Source: Candidatus Limicola stercorigallinarum (GTDB taxonomy: Bacteria; Actinomycetota; Coriobacteriia; Coriobacteriales; Coriobacteriaceae). From it: a stretch of 64,000 nt of DNA. Positions 17,945 through 26,508 of the stretch are shown here, in pieces. The position numbers and the translations under genes are program-made. The notes beneath the pieces are model-generated. The model was not told the origin of the DNA. It did not search any database and saw only the letters and a list, made by a program, of their open reading frames with translations. The DNA lies in assembly GCA_018711625.1 (NCBI GenBank), contig DVID01000009.1, forward strand, positions 83,691 to 147,690, written 5' to 3'. The first letter of the stretch is position 1. Each line of letters begins with the position of its first letter.

Positions 17945-18388
17945 TTAGCGCAGGACAACAACCCACACGATGACGACGGCAATGATGGCGAGCATGGCCA
18001 GCAGCAAAAGAATCCGTCGATTGCGCCGCGAACGCTCATAACGTGAGGTGAAGATTGTTTTGCTGTGTTTGGGTTTTTCGATATAGCGATCGTAGTGCAG
18101 CGGTGCCCGCTGGTCGACGGGGGTGGGTACATGGGCGGGTCCACGAACGCCGTCGCGCCCGCCACGCCCGTCAGACACGGGCGGCAGATAGTTGGGGTCT
18201 GAGGTGGCTGTTCCCATATGGCGCCTACCAGGTGTATCAAAGGGCGCAGATGAGTTGGGGGGAAGAGGATCCACGCGCGCCTCGGGTGCGACGCGCGCGT
18301 CGGTGGTGTCGGGGAAAGCAGAAGCCCGTGCCCGCTCGTTGCGGCGGGTGTTCCCCGAGCTGCGGTTTGTCATCGCCTGCCTGTCCAT
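17945..18388 (-). CDS. Small C-terminally anchored membrane protein, unknown
   Basis: 147 residues. The first 115 are polar and rich in Arg, Pro, Ser and Asp, probably disordered. A basic cluster (YERSRRNRR) then leads into one terminal membrane helix (ILLLLAMLAIIAVVIVWVVVL). Positive charge before the helix predicts a cytoplasmic N-terminal tail. Start ATG 18388 has GAGGA five bases upstream. No domain is recognised. It lies upstream of the cysteine desulfurase on the same strand and diverges from hsp20. Confidence 0.65.
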   Translation of the reverse strand: MDRQAMTNRSSGNTRRNERARASAFPDTTDARVAPEARVDPLPPNSSAPFDTPGRRHMGTATSDPNYLPPVSDGRGGRDGVRGPAHVPTPVDQRAPLHYDRYIEKPKHSKTIFTSRYERSRRNRRILLLLAMLAIIAVVIVWVVVLR

Positions 18389-18486
18389 AGCGTTCCTCGG
18401 CCTCAGCAATACAACTGTTTTTTATTGTATAGCTTGTGCGCCGCCTTGCTTGCTCTGCACTAAATCGGCTTAGAGGCTACGCAGTA

Positions 18487-18507
18487 TCTAAGTGTGTAAG
18501 ACTTAGA
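18487..18507. promoter_or_regulatory. HAIR-like operator upstream of hsp20
   Basis: TCTAAGT-N7-ACTTAGA is a perfect 7-bp inverted repeat with a 7-base spacer. The HspR-binding HAIR element of actinobacteria is CTTGAGT-N7-ACTCAAG: same arm length and spacer, with 4 of 7 arm bases matching. A GATAAT hexamer starts seven bases after it, so a bound repressor would cover the -35 region. HspR control is inference. Confidence 0.5.
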
Positions 18508-18643
18508 TTTGATGATAATGTGACGCTTAAAAAATCTGTATCGTCGTGTATGAATGCTAGCAACGAGGGAATAACAGCACTGTCCAACGAAGTCCCGGAT
18601 CGGCCAAAGCAGGGTCCGGGCAATCACAAAGGAGTGATTTAGT

Positions 18644-19066
18644 ATGGCAAGCATGATTCCGTACCGTTCCGTTTTTGGTATCCGTCCCACGAGCCTCTTT
18701 GATGCGTTTGACGACATGATGGATATGGCAAGCGCACCGCTGGCAAAGGCGTTCCCCATCGACGTTGAGGACACCGGCACTGGCTATGAGGTCAAGGCGT
18801 ATCTCACCGGCGTAAGCAAGGACGAGATTGACGTTGAGCTCAATGAGGGTCGCCTCTCCATCTCCGTCAACGTTGAGGAGAAGGAAGAGGACAAGGATAA
18901 GAACTACCTGCAGAAGGAGTTCACCTCGTACAGCGCCACGCGCGGTGTCTATCTGAAGGATGCAGCAAGTGAAGGTCTTTCGGCCCGCTTTGCCGATGGT
19001 GTGCTGACGGTCACCGTTCCTAAGATTCAAGAGAAGAACAACGTCACGAAGATCTCTATCGACTAG
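18644..19066 (+). CDS. Small heat-shock protein, Hsp20/alpha-crystallin family
   Basis: 140 residues. After a short N-terminal arm (SLFDAFDDMMDM), an alpha-crystallin domain runs from about 38 to 132 with YEVKAYLTGVSKDEIDVELNEGRLSIS and the closing signature LSARFADGVLTVTVPK (A-x-x-x-G-V-L). It binds unfolding proteins without ATP and passes them to other chaperones. A consensus AAAGGAG ribosome site precedes ATG 18644. The long leader carries the HAIR-like operator, consistent with heat-shock control, and a strong terminator follows. The usual C-terminal I-x-I anchoring motif is only partly present (TKISID). Confidence 0.93.
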   Translation: MASMIPYRSVFGIRPTSLFDAFDDMMDMASAPLAKAFPIDVEDTGTGYEVKAYLTGVSKDEIDVELNEGRLSISVNVEEKEEDKDKNYLQKEFTSYSATRGVYLKDAASEGLSARFADGVLTVTVPKIQEKNNVTKISID

Positions 19067-19127
19067 CTGCGGTAACACCGGCGTGCACGGCTGACTTGAC
19101 CGCCTGACGTACAAACCTACAAAGGAA

Positions 19128-19162
19128 AACGAGCCCGAAGTTTCCTCCGGGCTCGTTTTTTG
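19128..19162 (+). terminator. Intrinsic terminator after hsp20
   Basis: Stem AACGAGCCCG / CGGGCTCGTT with a ten-base loop, followed by TTTTTTG, about 60 bases past the stop codon. Confidence 0.92.
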
Positions 19163-19190
19163 TTTCTTCGATGGCAACTCTACCTACCAA

Positions 19191-19219
19191 AACAAAATCT
19201 CTTCGATTTGTAGCAGTTT
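19191..19219 (-). repeat. AAACTGC-type short repeat, copy A (reverse)
   Basis: On the minus strand it reads AAACTGCTACAAATCGAAGA, nearly identical to copy B over its first 18 bases. It lies in the 390-base gene-free stretch between hsp20 and the hydrolase gene; the remainder of that stretch shows no gene. Confidence 0.6.
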
Positions 19220-19312
19220 GAGGCCCACCCCTCAAATACACTGGGAAAGTCCAACGCCGTGACCTGCGGGTTTGTTCTGCGAAAAGGCGGGTCTACTCGG
19301 AGGGTGCCTTCT

Positions 19313-19340
19313 AAACTGCAACAAATCGAAAAGTTTTTTG
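19313..19340 (+). repeat. AAACTGC-type short repeat, copy B
   Basis: AAACTGCAACAAATCGAAAA followed by GTTTTTTG. It is in inverse orientation to copy A, about 95 bases away, so the two could pair in RNA. It is also similar to copy C. Confidence 0.6.
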
Positions 19341-19376
19341 TCAGGCGGGCGGGGGACAAGCTCAACTCGCCCGACC

Positions 19377-19402
19377 AAACTGCAAGTAATCAAAATGTTT
19401 TT
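19377..19402 (+). repeat. AAACTGC-type short repeat, copy C
   Basis: AAACTGCAAGTAATCAAAAT followed by GTTTTT, in the same orientation as copy B, 64 bases downstream. It shares the AAACTGCAA-NN-AATC core and the T-tract. Confidence 0.5.
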
Positions 19403-19457
19403 ACCGCGTGCGTCTGAGGTAATGATCTCAGCCGCAAGGTTGTCCTGAGATGCACAC

Positions 19458-20384
19458 CTACCACACGCTGATGGGACGATTCTGACCAGCGGGGCGAATA
19501 TGCAGGTGGGTTCCGTCGTCGTGCACCAAGGTGGCGCTTGAACCTAGTTCGTTGTCGAGGGTGGCGCCCAGCGCATTGGCAAGTGCCCTCACGGCAAGGC
19601 TGGGACGGTTGTTTTCCTGCGAGATGTGCATGGCTACAAGCTCTTGGGTGCGCTTGCCTACAAGTTCACGCACCGCATCGGCCGCTTGGGCATTGGAGAG
19701 GTGTCCCTCATTGCTAGCTATGCGATCTTGCAGGTAGCGTGGGTAGTCTCCTGTGCGGAGCATGGGCAGATCATGGTTGCTTTCCATGGCGAGGATGCGT
19801 ACATCACTCAGTAGCTGCAAGGCTCCTGGCGTTACAAAGCCTGTGTCGGTAACAAACCCCACGGCATCCTCGCCGCACGAAAAGCGAAAACCAACGGGAT
19901 TTATTACGTCATGCGAGGTGGGGAAGGTTTCAACCGTTACGCCGGCAATGTGAAGCACTGTCCCGGGCATAAATTCGTGCGCGGCAAGCGCGGCGGTGGC
20001 TTTTCGAGCCTGCAGGGTGCCGGCAGTTGCGTAAAGCTCGCCATCAAAGTGGCGGCACCAAACGGGCACACCGCTGGTGTGGTCGCCATGTTCGTGGGTG
20101 ATGAGGAGCGCCCGCACATCCGTTTCTTCAAGCCCCAGCTCGTGCATGCGCGCAAGGGTTTCGCGGCGCGAGAAGCCGCAATCAATCATGATGAGGCCTT
20201 CGGGACCCTCAAGGAGAGCACAGTTGCCCTTAGATCCGCTGCCCAGGATGTGTAGATGCAGGCACACCTCAGGTGCCGCAGCATCACCCCTCGTGACCGT
20301 GGCCGCGTGAAGCGTCCCGTGTTGATCATGGTGAGAACGAGCGCCATGCGCCGAGAGTGGGGCGGTGTATGCTTCAGCGCTCAT
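19458..20384 (-). CDS. Metallo-beta-lactamase-fold hydrolase, WalJ/YycJ-like
   Basis: 308 residues. The fold starts near residue 33 with LHILGSGSKGNCALLEG, followed by IDCGFS and the metal motif ITHEHGDHTSGV (H-x-H-x-D-H). Later ligands are in FPTSHD, FVTDTGFVTP and ESNHD. LGSGSKGNC and the ESNHD motif are typical of the YycJ/WalJ group, often linked to the WalRK cell-wall system and proposed to be a DNA nuclease. No walRK genes are near here. Start ATG 20384 follows GGAGG by four bases; the first 30 residues of the track ORF are not needed. It diverges from tilS with about 40 bases between starts. Confidence 0.85.
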   Translation of the reverse strand: MSAEAYTAPLSAHGARSHHDQHGTLHAATVTRGDAAAPEVCLHLHILGSGSKGNCALLEGPEGLIMIDCGFSRRETLARMHELGLEETDVRALLITHEHGDHTSGVPVWCRHFDGELYATAGTLQARKATAALAAHEFMPGTVLHIAGVTVETFPTSHDVINPVGFRFSCGEDAVGFVTDTGFVTPGALQLLSDVRILAMESNHDLPMLRTGDYPRYLQDRIASNEGHLSNAQAADAVRELVGKRTQELVAMHISQENNRPSLAVRALANALGATLDNELGSSATLVHDDGTHLHIRPAGQNRPISVW

Positions 20385-20426
20385 AGAACCTCCGCACGAT
20401 ACAATGGGGAAAACAAGGAGGCGTTC

Positions 20427-22013
20427 ATGCCAACAGTGGCTCAGCATTATAACCAGACCGCAGCTCATGGTCATCTGGACGGCACGCAGCCGGCGGCACC
20501 GGTGGTGTTGATGGTTTCAGGCGGCGCTGATTCAACCGCTCTACTCGTTTTGGCCTGCACCTCGCAGCTTGATATCCTCGACGGCTGCGGAAAAGCGCGG
20601 ATTGCCCGCGAGCGTTTGCACGTGCTGCACATCAACCATCATCTGCGTGGGGCGGCTTCCGACGAGGACGAGGCGTTTGTGCGTCAGCTCTGTGATCACT
20701 ATGGCCTGCCTATCTGCGTCGAGCATGCCTCATTTACCGATCTGGGCGGTCAAAACCTGGAGGCTGCCGCACGTGAGGTGCGCTACGCCGCCGCCCGCCG
20801 CTACGTGCGAGAACTGTGCGCCGAGGCCGGCTGCCCTCGTACCGCCGCACGCATCTTGACGGCCCACACGGCAAGCGATCGTGCCGAGACGTTTTTCATG
20901 AACGCTATCAAGGGTGCAGGACCTGCGGGCCTATCAAGCATTCCGCGCCGTCGCAACATCATCGTGCGCCCCCTCATCGACATGACACACGAGGAGCTCT
21001 GCCGCCGTCTTGAGGTGGCAGGCATCCCGTGGCGTGAGGACGAGTCGAACCAAGACACCAGCTACCTGCGCAACTATGTGCGCCATCGCGTGGTACCCGT
21101 GGCGCGCGAGCGTAACGCCAACTTGGCCCGAACGCTTGGTGCCACCTGTGACATCTTGGGTGACGAGGATGCCTTCATGTCGCAGCTTGCCGCTACGGCG
21201 CTCAGGCAATGTACGCGCAGGCAGAGGCCCGGGCTTGTAGTGATAGATGGCACGCGTCTGTCTGCGGCCGAGATTGCCATCGCGCGACGCATGGTGCGCT
21301 TGGCGGTAAAACAGCTCGACCCCGAGGTGCGGCTTGAGATGCGGCATGTGGAGACCGTGCTTGCCTGCGTGGCAGCCGGGTCTGGTTCGCTCACCCTGCC
21401 GGCGGGCATCGATGCCCGCATGGAGTTTGGCCTGCTTGCGCTGCGCACAGCTCGTGCTCGCGAGACCCTTGCTGCCGGCTGGCTTGCCGTGCCGGGTACT
21501 ATGCCGCTCGCTAACGAGATGGTGCTCGAAGCCTCACTCATGGAGATTCCAGCGGGAAGCGACTGTGTGACGCTTGCCCGTGCTGCCGCTGCCGAACCCA
21601 TGCAGGTAGGGGAGGGTATACGCGCGGTCGCGCTGGTAGATGCGGCGGCGCTGGGCTATGCCGAGCAAGATGTGGTGCGGCTTAAAGAGGCCGGAGGTGG
21701 CGTTCCGGCAGAGGCCCGGGCTGCGCGGTTATGGGTCGATGCCCCGGAACCAGGCGACCTTATGTGTCCTTTGGGTATGCACGGCCGCTCCAAGAAGGTC
21801 TCGGACGTGCTGGGAGAGGAACAGGTGCCCGTTGCGGAGCGGCAGCTTGTGCCGGTGGTGCGCACGGCCCCGTCGGGTGCGGTGGTATGGCTTGCCGGCA
21901 TCCGGCTCGACGACCGCTTTAAGTGCACAGCGTCCACGCGCGTGGCGGTGCGGCTCGTTTTGCGCAGCCCTGTGGACGAGGCCCCAACAGCGCAGTCGCC
22001 CGGTGTTCGTTAG
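20427..22013 (+). CDS. tilS: tRNA(Ile)-lysidine synthase
   Basis: 528 residues. TilS attaches lysine to C34 of tRNA-Ile(CAT) using ATP so that it reads AUA, an essential step. The PP-loop MVSGGADSTALLVL lies near residue 32, followed by HINHHLRGAASDEDE and the TAHTASDRAETF motif. The middle region carries the TilS substrate-binding domain and the C-terminal domain ends with WLAGIRLDDRFK. The ATG at 20427 has AAGGAGG; the track start (20256) overlaps the divergent hydrolase. The tilS-hpt-ftsH order is widely conserved in Gram-positive bacteria. Confidence 0.94.
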   Translation: MPTVAQHYNQTAAHGHLDGTQPAAPVVLMVSGGADSTALLVLACTSQLDILDGCGKARIARERLHVLHINHHLRGAASDEDEAFVRQLCDHYGLPICVEHASFTDLGGQNLEAAAREVRYAAARRYVRELCAEAGCPRTAARILTAHTASDRAETFFMNAIKGAGPAGLSSIPRRRNIIVRPLIDMTHEELCRRLEVAGIPWREDESNQDTSYLRNYVRHRVVPVARERNANLARTLGATCDILGDEDAFMSQLAATALRQCTRRQRPGLVVIDGTRLSAAEIAIARRMVRLAVKQLDPEVRLEMRHVETVLACVAAGSGSLTLPAGIDARMEFGLLALRTARARETLAAGWLAVPGTMPLANEMVLEASLMEIPAGSDCVTLARAAAAEPMQVGEGIRAVALVDAAALGYAEQDVVRLKEAGGGVPAEARAARLWVDAPEPGDLMCPLGMHGRSKKVSDVLGEEQVPVAERQLVPVVRTAPSGAVVWLAGIRLDDRFKCTASTRVAVRLVLRSPVDEAPTAQSPGVR

Positions 22014-22143
22014 GCCATAAAAGCTCCGCGTCCGCCCGCATAGGGGGCTCACCTGCTACTATAAACACTTGTCAGGGTTCCGCCGTTACCGGAACCTCGT
22101 CATGCTCGGCGTCAAGCGCCGGCCCAGCGCAGAAAGGGATCTC

Positions 22144-22692
22144 ATGAGCACACAGCACCCCGACGTTGAAACCGTACTCTTCTCTGAGGAGGACATCGCA
22201 CAGATCGTCAACCGCTTGGGCGAACAGATCACCCGTGATTACGAGGGAAAAGACCTTGTGCTCATTGCTGTTTTGCGCGGCGCCGTTGTGTTTATGGGCG
22301 ACCTTATGCGCGCCATCAAGCGTCCGCTCGCCATCGACTTCATGGCTGTTTCGAGCTATGGCGACAAGGCGAAGTCGTCCGGCGTGGTGCGCATTGTGAA
22401 AGACCTCGATATGGACATCAAGGGTCGTGACGTGCTCATCGTTGAGGACATCCTCGACTCGGGCCTTACGCTCAAGTACCTCATGAAGAATCTTTCGAGC
22501 CGTCACCCCGCTTCGCTTGAGGTGGCTGCATTCCTGTGGAAGGATATCGAGGGCAAGCAGGCTGCCATCAACCCCAAGTATGTGGGTGCGCACTGCCCCG
22601 ACGCCTTTGTGGTGGGGTACGGCCTGGACTTTGCCGAGCGCTATCGCAACCTCCCCTATGTGGGAATTCTTAAACCGGAGGTTTATTCGTAG
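22144..22692 (+). CDS. hpt: Hypoxanthine phosphoribosyltransferase
   Basis: 182 residues. It makes IMP or GMP from hypoxanthine or guanine and PRPP in purine salvage. The PRPP-binding signature VLIVEDILDSGLTLKYL is near residue 98, the N-terminal LIAVLRGAVVFMGDL loop carries the pyrophosphate contact, and the base-recognition segment is DAFVVGYGLDF. AAAGGG precedes ATG 22144; the longer track start has no better site. A TATAAA hexamer about 80 bases upstream hints at an internal promoter. The stop codon directly abuts the ftsH start. Confidence 0.95.
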   Translation: MSTQHPDVETVLFSEEDIAQIVNRLGEQITRDYEGKDLVLIAVLRGAVVFMGDLMRAIKRPLAIDFMAVSSYGDKAKSSGVVRIVKDLDMDIKGRDVLIVEDILDSGLTLKYLMKNLSSRHPASLEVAAFLWKDIEGKQAAINPKYVGAHCPDAFVVGYGLDFAERYRNLPYVGILKPEVYS

Positions 22693-24963
22693 ATGACCTA
22701 CAACCACAACGAGCCGAATCCTCGCGACATCATGCGCGCGTCTGAGGGGAATGAGCGTCCCAGTGAGGGTGCGCCCAAGGCTCCCGAGCGCGGCCAGCAG
22801 GGCGATGCACCTCATGGTGAGCGTTCGCATGGTAAGCATGATGGTGCAAACGACGGCCCCTTTAGTTCAAGCGATCTGTTTGGTGGTCGCTCGGGTGGTT
22901 TTGGTGGCCCGGGCGGCGTAGGCGGCCCTGGCAGGCAGGGTGGCCCGTCGCGCATCAACTGGCTCTATCTGCTCATCGCTTGCGCGCTTTTGGCCTACCT
23001 CTTCTTCAATATGGGCGGCGGCCTTCCTAGCGGGCAAACGACCGAGATCTCCACGAGTTCGCTTGTTTCTGCGATTGAGGAAGATCGCGTAGACACGCTC
23101 ACCTACACCGTAGTGACCGGCGGCGTTGAAGGCACACTCTGGACCGACGAGGGCGATGTGGGCGACGAGAGCAAACTCGTGCCCTTCACCTCGACCTACG
23201 TGGGTTCCGATTCGCTCTCTGAGCTTATGCGCGAGCACCCCGACACCACCTACAAGGTGGACACGAGCGACCCCAACTTCTGGAGCGACATGCTCGTGAC
23301 CGTGCTGCCCACCCTTCTGCTTTTGGCGCTCATGTTCTATTTCATGCGTCAGATGATGGGTGCCAACAGCAAGACCATGCAGTTTGGCAAGACGAACGCT
23401 AAAACCAACGAGGCTACGCGTCCCAAGGTGAAGTTTAAGGACGTCGCCGGCATCGACGAGGCGGTTGAGGAGCTCGAGGAGGTGCGCGACTTTTTGGCCG
23501 CGCCCGAGCGCTACCGCAAGCTGGGCGCCAAGATTCCGCGTGGCGTGCTCTTGGTGGGCCCTCCGGGCACCGGCAAGACGCTGTTGGCTAAGGCGGTGGC
23601 CGGCGAGGCGGGCGTGCCATTCTTCTCCATCTCGGGTTCGGACTTTGTAGAGATGTTTGTGGGCGTGGGCGCAAGCCGCGTGCGCGACCTCTTTAAGGAG
23701 GCCAAGGCGCAGGCGCCTTCAATCATCTTCATTGACGAGATTGATGCCGTGGGCCGTCAGCGCGGCGCCGGCTTGGGCGGCGGTCACGACGAGCGCGAGC
23801 AAACGCTCAACCAGCTTCTGGTTGAAATGGACGGCTTTGAGGAGACGGAGAGCGTCATCCTTATCGCTGCCACCAACCGCCCTGACATCCTCGACCCGGC
23901 GTTGCTGCGCCCGGGCCGCTTCGACCGTCAGATCACCGTTGACCGTCCCGACGTGAAGGGCCGCGAGCAGATCCTGCGGGTGCATGGTGCCAACAAGCCG
24001 CTTGAAGACAACGTGCGCTACGACAAGCTTGCGCAGCTCACCGTGGGCTTTACCGGTGCCGACCTGGCGAACCTCATGAACGAGGCAGCCCTTTTGGCGG
24101 CGCGCCGCAAGCGCTCGACCATCTCGATGGACGAGGTGGAGGAGTCCATGGAGCGCGTGATTGCCGGCCCGCAGCGCAAGAGCCGCGTGATGACCGAGCA
24201 AGAGCGCACCACCATTGCCTATCATGAGAGCGGTCACGCGCTGGTGGGGCACGTTCTTGAGCACTCCGATCCCGTGCACAAGATTTCGATCATCAGCCGT
24301 GGTCAGGCGCTGGGTTACACCATGCAGCTTCCTACTGAGGATCACTTCCTTAAGACCAAGAACGAGATGCTCGATGAGCTGGCGGTGTTCTTGGGCGGTC
24401 GTGTGGCCGAGGAGCTCATGTGTGATGACATCACCTCGGGTGCGTCGAACGACCTTGAGCGTGCCACCAAGATGGCGCGCGAGATGGTCACGCGCCTGGG
24501 CATGAGCGAAGAGCTGGGAACGCAGGTCTTTGGCGAGGCGCAGCACCAGGTGTTTTTGGGTCGCGATTATGCGGATCATCAGGACTATTCCGAGGAGACG
24601 GCCCGCCGCATTGATGTTGAGGTGCAGCGCATCATGCGCGAGGCGCACCGCCGTGCGGAGGAAATCCTGCTTGCCCGCCGCGACCAGCTGGAACTCATGA
24701 AGCAGGTGCTCCTTGAGCGCGAGACCGTGGAAGGCGAGGCTGTTGAGGCCCTGCTCGACGGCACCTGGGACGCCTATCTCGAGCGTGAGAAGGCGGGTGA
24801 GAGAGGGGCTGCCCCGCAGAGCACGGGCGCTACCTCATCCTCTCGTCGCAAGCCGCGCATGAGCGACGAGGAGATTGCGGCCGACGCGGCCCGCTATGCT
24901 GCGGAAATGGCAGCAAGCGAGGAAGAGGCGCCACCGCAGAAGGACGACGCGCCGGAAGCATAG
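22693..24963 (+). CDS. ftsH: ATP-dependent zinc metalloprotease FtsH
   Basis: 756 residues, membrane-bound AAA+ protease that degrades misassembled membrane proteins and regulators. A Gly/Pro-rich N-terminal tail of about 95 residues precedes two membrane segments ([17 protein letters not shown] near 100 and [17 protein letters not shown] near 205). The AAA domain has Walker A GPPGTGKT (about 290), Walker [12 protein letters not shown] and the second region of homology [14 protein letters not shown]. The zinc site is HESGHALVG (about 512), and a third ligand lies in the SNDLERAT region. ATG 22693 follows the hpt stop with no gap; the GGAGG is 11 or more bases away, so translation probably relies on coupling. 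Confidence 0.95.
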   Translation: MTYNHNEPNPRDIMRASEGNERPSEGAPKAPERGQQGDAPHGERSHGKHDGANDGPFSSSDLFGGRSGGFGGPGGVGGPGRQGGPSRINWLYLLIACALLAYLFFNMGGGLPSGQTTEISTSSLVSAIEEDRVDTLTYTVVTGGVEGTLWTDEGDVGDESKLVPFTSTYVGSDSLSELMREHPDTTYKVDTSDPNFWSDMLVTVLPTLLLLALMFYFMRQMMGANSKTMQFGKTNAKTNEATRPKVKFKDVAGIDEAVEELEEVRDFLAAPERYRKLGAKIPRGVLLVGPPGTGKTLLAKAVAGEAGVPFFSISGSDFVEMFVGVGASRVRDLFKEAKAQAPSIIFIDEIDAVGRQRGAGLGGGHDEREQTLNQLLVEMDGFEETESVILIAATNRPDILDPALLRPGRFDRQITVDRPDVKGREQILRVHGANKPLEDNVRYDKLAQLTVGFTGADLANLMNEAALLAARRKRSTISMDEVEESMERVIAGPQRKSRVMTEQERTTIAYHESGHALVGHVLEHSDPVHKISIISRGQALGYTMQLPTEDHFLKTKNEMLDELAVFLGGRVAEELMCDDITSGASNDLERATKMAREMVTRLGMSEELGTQVFGEAQHQVFLGRDYADHQDYSEETARRIDVEVQRIMREAHRRAEEILLARRDQLELMKQVLLERETVEGEAVEALLDGTWDAYLEREKAGERGAAPQSTGATSSSRRKPRMSDEEIAADAARYAAEMAASEEEAPPQKDDAPEA

Positions 24964-24973
24964 CTTCATCCAC

Positions 24974-25006
24974 AAGGGCATCCGTTCATCAACGGGTGCC
25001 CTTTTT
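24974..25006 (+). terminator. Intrinsic terminator after ftsH
   Basis: A 13-bp stem (AAGGGCATCCGTT / AACGGGTGCCCTT, one G-U pair) with a 4-base loop, followed by TTTTT. It ends the tilS-hpt-ftsH transcript. Confidence 0.93.
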
Positions 25007-25010
25007 GCTA

Positions 25011-25120
25011 GGTGGGTGGACGGGGGACGGGGTCATTCCATCCACCCGGGCAGGGGGAGCGGTGCCGTTCCGTCCACCTGGACAGAGGAGAACGGGGTCA
25101 TTCCATCCATCTGGGTGGAT
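25011..25120. repeat. GGACGGGGTCATTCCATCC-type intergenic repeats
   Basis: Three imperfect units: GGACGGGGTCATTCCATCCA at 25033, a variant GGTGCCGTTCCGTCCACCTG at 25061, and AACGGGGTCATTCCATCC at 25091. They are flanked by GGTGGGTGGA and GGGTGGAT sequences that can pair with the CCATCCACC ends. Related text recurs at 44626-44720. No coding potential. Confidence 0.7.
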
Positions 25121-25207
25121 GTGCCCTGTTTCGGTATGGCGCACGCCTCTGTGGACACTCATGCTTGCCGTATGATGGGCATGCACAACAACGAGCGAGG
25201 AGTGACC

Positions 25208-26401
25208 ATGATCAACGAGCAGATGTATGCCTACGGCGCCGCGAGCTCTAAGATTCGCGAGATTTTTAGCTATGCCAACGAGCGCAAAGCCGTCATTGGC
25301 GCAGAGAACGTGTTTGATTTTAGCCTGGGCAATCCAAGCGTGCCTGCGCCCGATGCAGTGCGCGCCTCTATCGAGCGCTCACTGGCGGAAGTTCCCGCGG
25401 CAGAGCTCCATGGGTACACCCCTGCGCCCGGTCTTCCCGCGGCTCGGACAGCGGTGGCTCAGTCGCTCAACCGCCGCTTTGGCACCAGCTACACTGCAGA
25501 TAACGTGTTTATGACGGTGGGCGCTGCGGCGTCGGTTTCTTGCACCTTGCATGCGGTGGCGAATCCTGGCGATGAGGTGATTGTGATCGCTCCTTACTTT
25601 CCGGAGTACCGCGTGTGGATTGAGACGGCCGGTGCCACCTGCGTGGAAGTGCTGGCAGATTTTGAAACTTTCCAGGTAGATGCGGCGGCAGTGGCAGCGG
25701 CCATCACACCGCGCACCGCCGCGGTGATCATCGACTCGCCCAACAACCCCACGGGAGCTGTGTACACGCGCGCCACGCTCGAGGCACTCGCGCAGGTGCT
25801 CGAAGCGGCCAACGCGCAGCGTGACGACCCCATCGTGCTTATTTCCGACGAGCCATACCGCGAGATCACCTATGGTGCCGAGGTGCCCTGGGTGCCCGCG
25901 ATTTATGCCGCCACGGTGGTGTGCTACTCCTATTCCAAGTCGCTCTCGCTTCCGGGCGAGCGCGTGGGCTGGGTGCTTGTGCCCAACACGTGGGATCAGG
26001 AACCGCGTGTCATGGCGGCTGTGGCCGGAGCCGCCCGTGCTCTGGGCTTTGTGTGTGCTCCGGCGCTCTTCCAGCGCGTGGTGGCCGATTGCGTGGATGA
26101 GCCCTCCGATGTGGAGGCGTACGCCCGCAATCGCGAGCTGCTCACCAGTGCTTTGAGCTCGTACGGTTACACCTATGTGGAGCCCGACGGTGCCTTTTAT
26201 CTGTGGGTACAAGCGCTTGAGCCCGATGCCGAGGCGTTTTGTGACCGTGCTCGCACGCTCGAACTGCTGCCCGTGCCTTCCAATAGCTTTGGCGTGATGG
26301 GATGGGTGCGCGTGGGCTATTGCGTGGCGCCCGAGGTGATTGAGCGCTCGCTGCCCGCATGGCGCAAGCTGGCGCAGATGTACGGAGTGGCACCAGCGTA
26401 A
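25208..26401 (+). CDS. Pyridoxal-phosphate aminotransferase, class I/II
   Basis: 397 residues. A fold-type I aminotransferase resembling aspartate aminotransferase. FDFSLGNPSVPAP is near residue 38, the PLP-ring segment is GAAASVSCTLHAV, NNPTGAVY is near 180, SDEPYREITY (the Asp that binds the pyridine nitrogen) near 216, and the PLP lysine is in YSYSKSLSLPGERVG near 243. The carboxylate-binding Arg is probably in MGWVRVGYC. The amino acid used cannot be read from the sequence. ATG 25208 has GAGGAG at good spacing; the track start runs through the ftsH terminator and is wrong. It stands alone, before the PHP hydrolase. Confidence 0.9.
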   Translation: MINEQMYAYGAASSKIREIFSYANERKAVIGAENVFDFSLGNPSVPAPDAVRASIERSLAEVPAAELHGYTPAPGLPAARTAVAQSLNRRFGTSYTADNVFMTVGAAASVSCTLHAVANPGDEVIVIAPYFPEYRVWIETAGATCVEVLADFETFQVDAAAVAAAITPRTAAVIIDSPNNPTGAVYTRATLEALAQVLEAANAQRDDPIVLISDEPYREITYGAEVPWVPAIYAATVVCYSYSKSLSLPGERVGWVLVPNTWDQEPRVMAAVAGAARALGFVCAPALFQRVVADCVDEPSDVEAYARNRELLTSALSSYGYTYVEPDGAFYLWVQALEPDAEAFCDRARTLELLPVPSNSFGVMGWVRVGYCVAPEVIERSLPAWRKLAQMYGVAPA

Positions 26402-26508
26402 GCACCTCGTAAGCAAATGCCTGCGCGCTCATCATCGCTTGTGCACCGTTGTCTTGGCCAGAAGGTAATGTGGTATCGTGGCCCCAGGAAAACGCAAGGA
26501 GGTTACTT

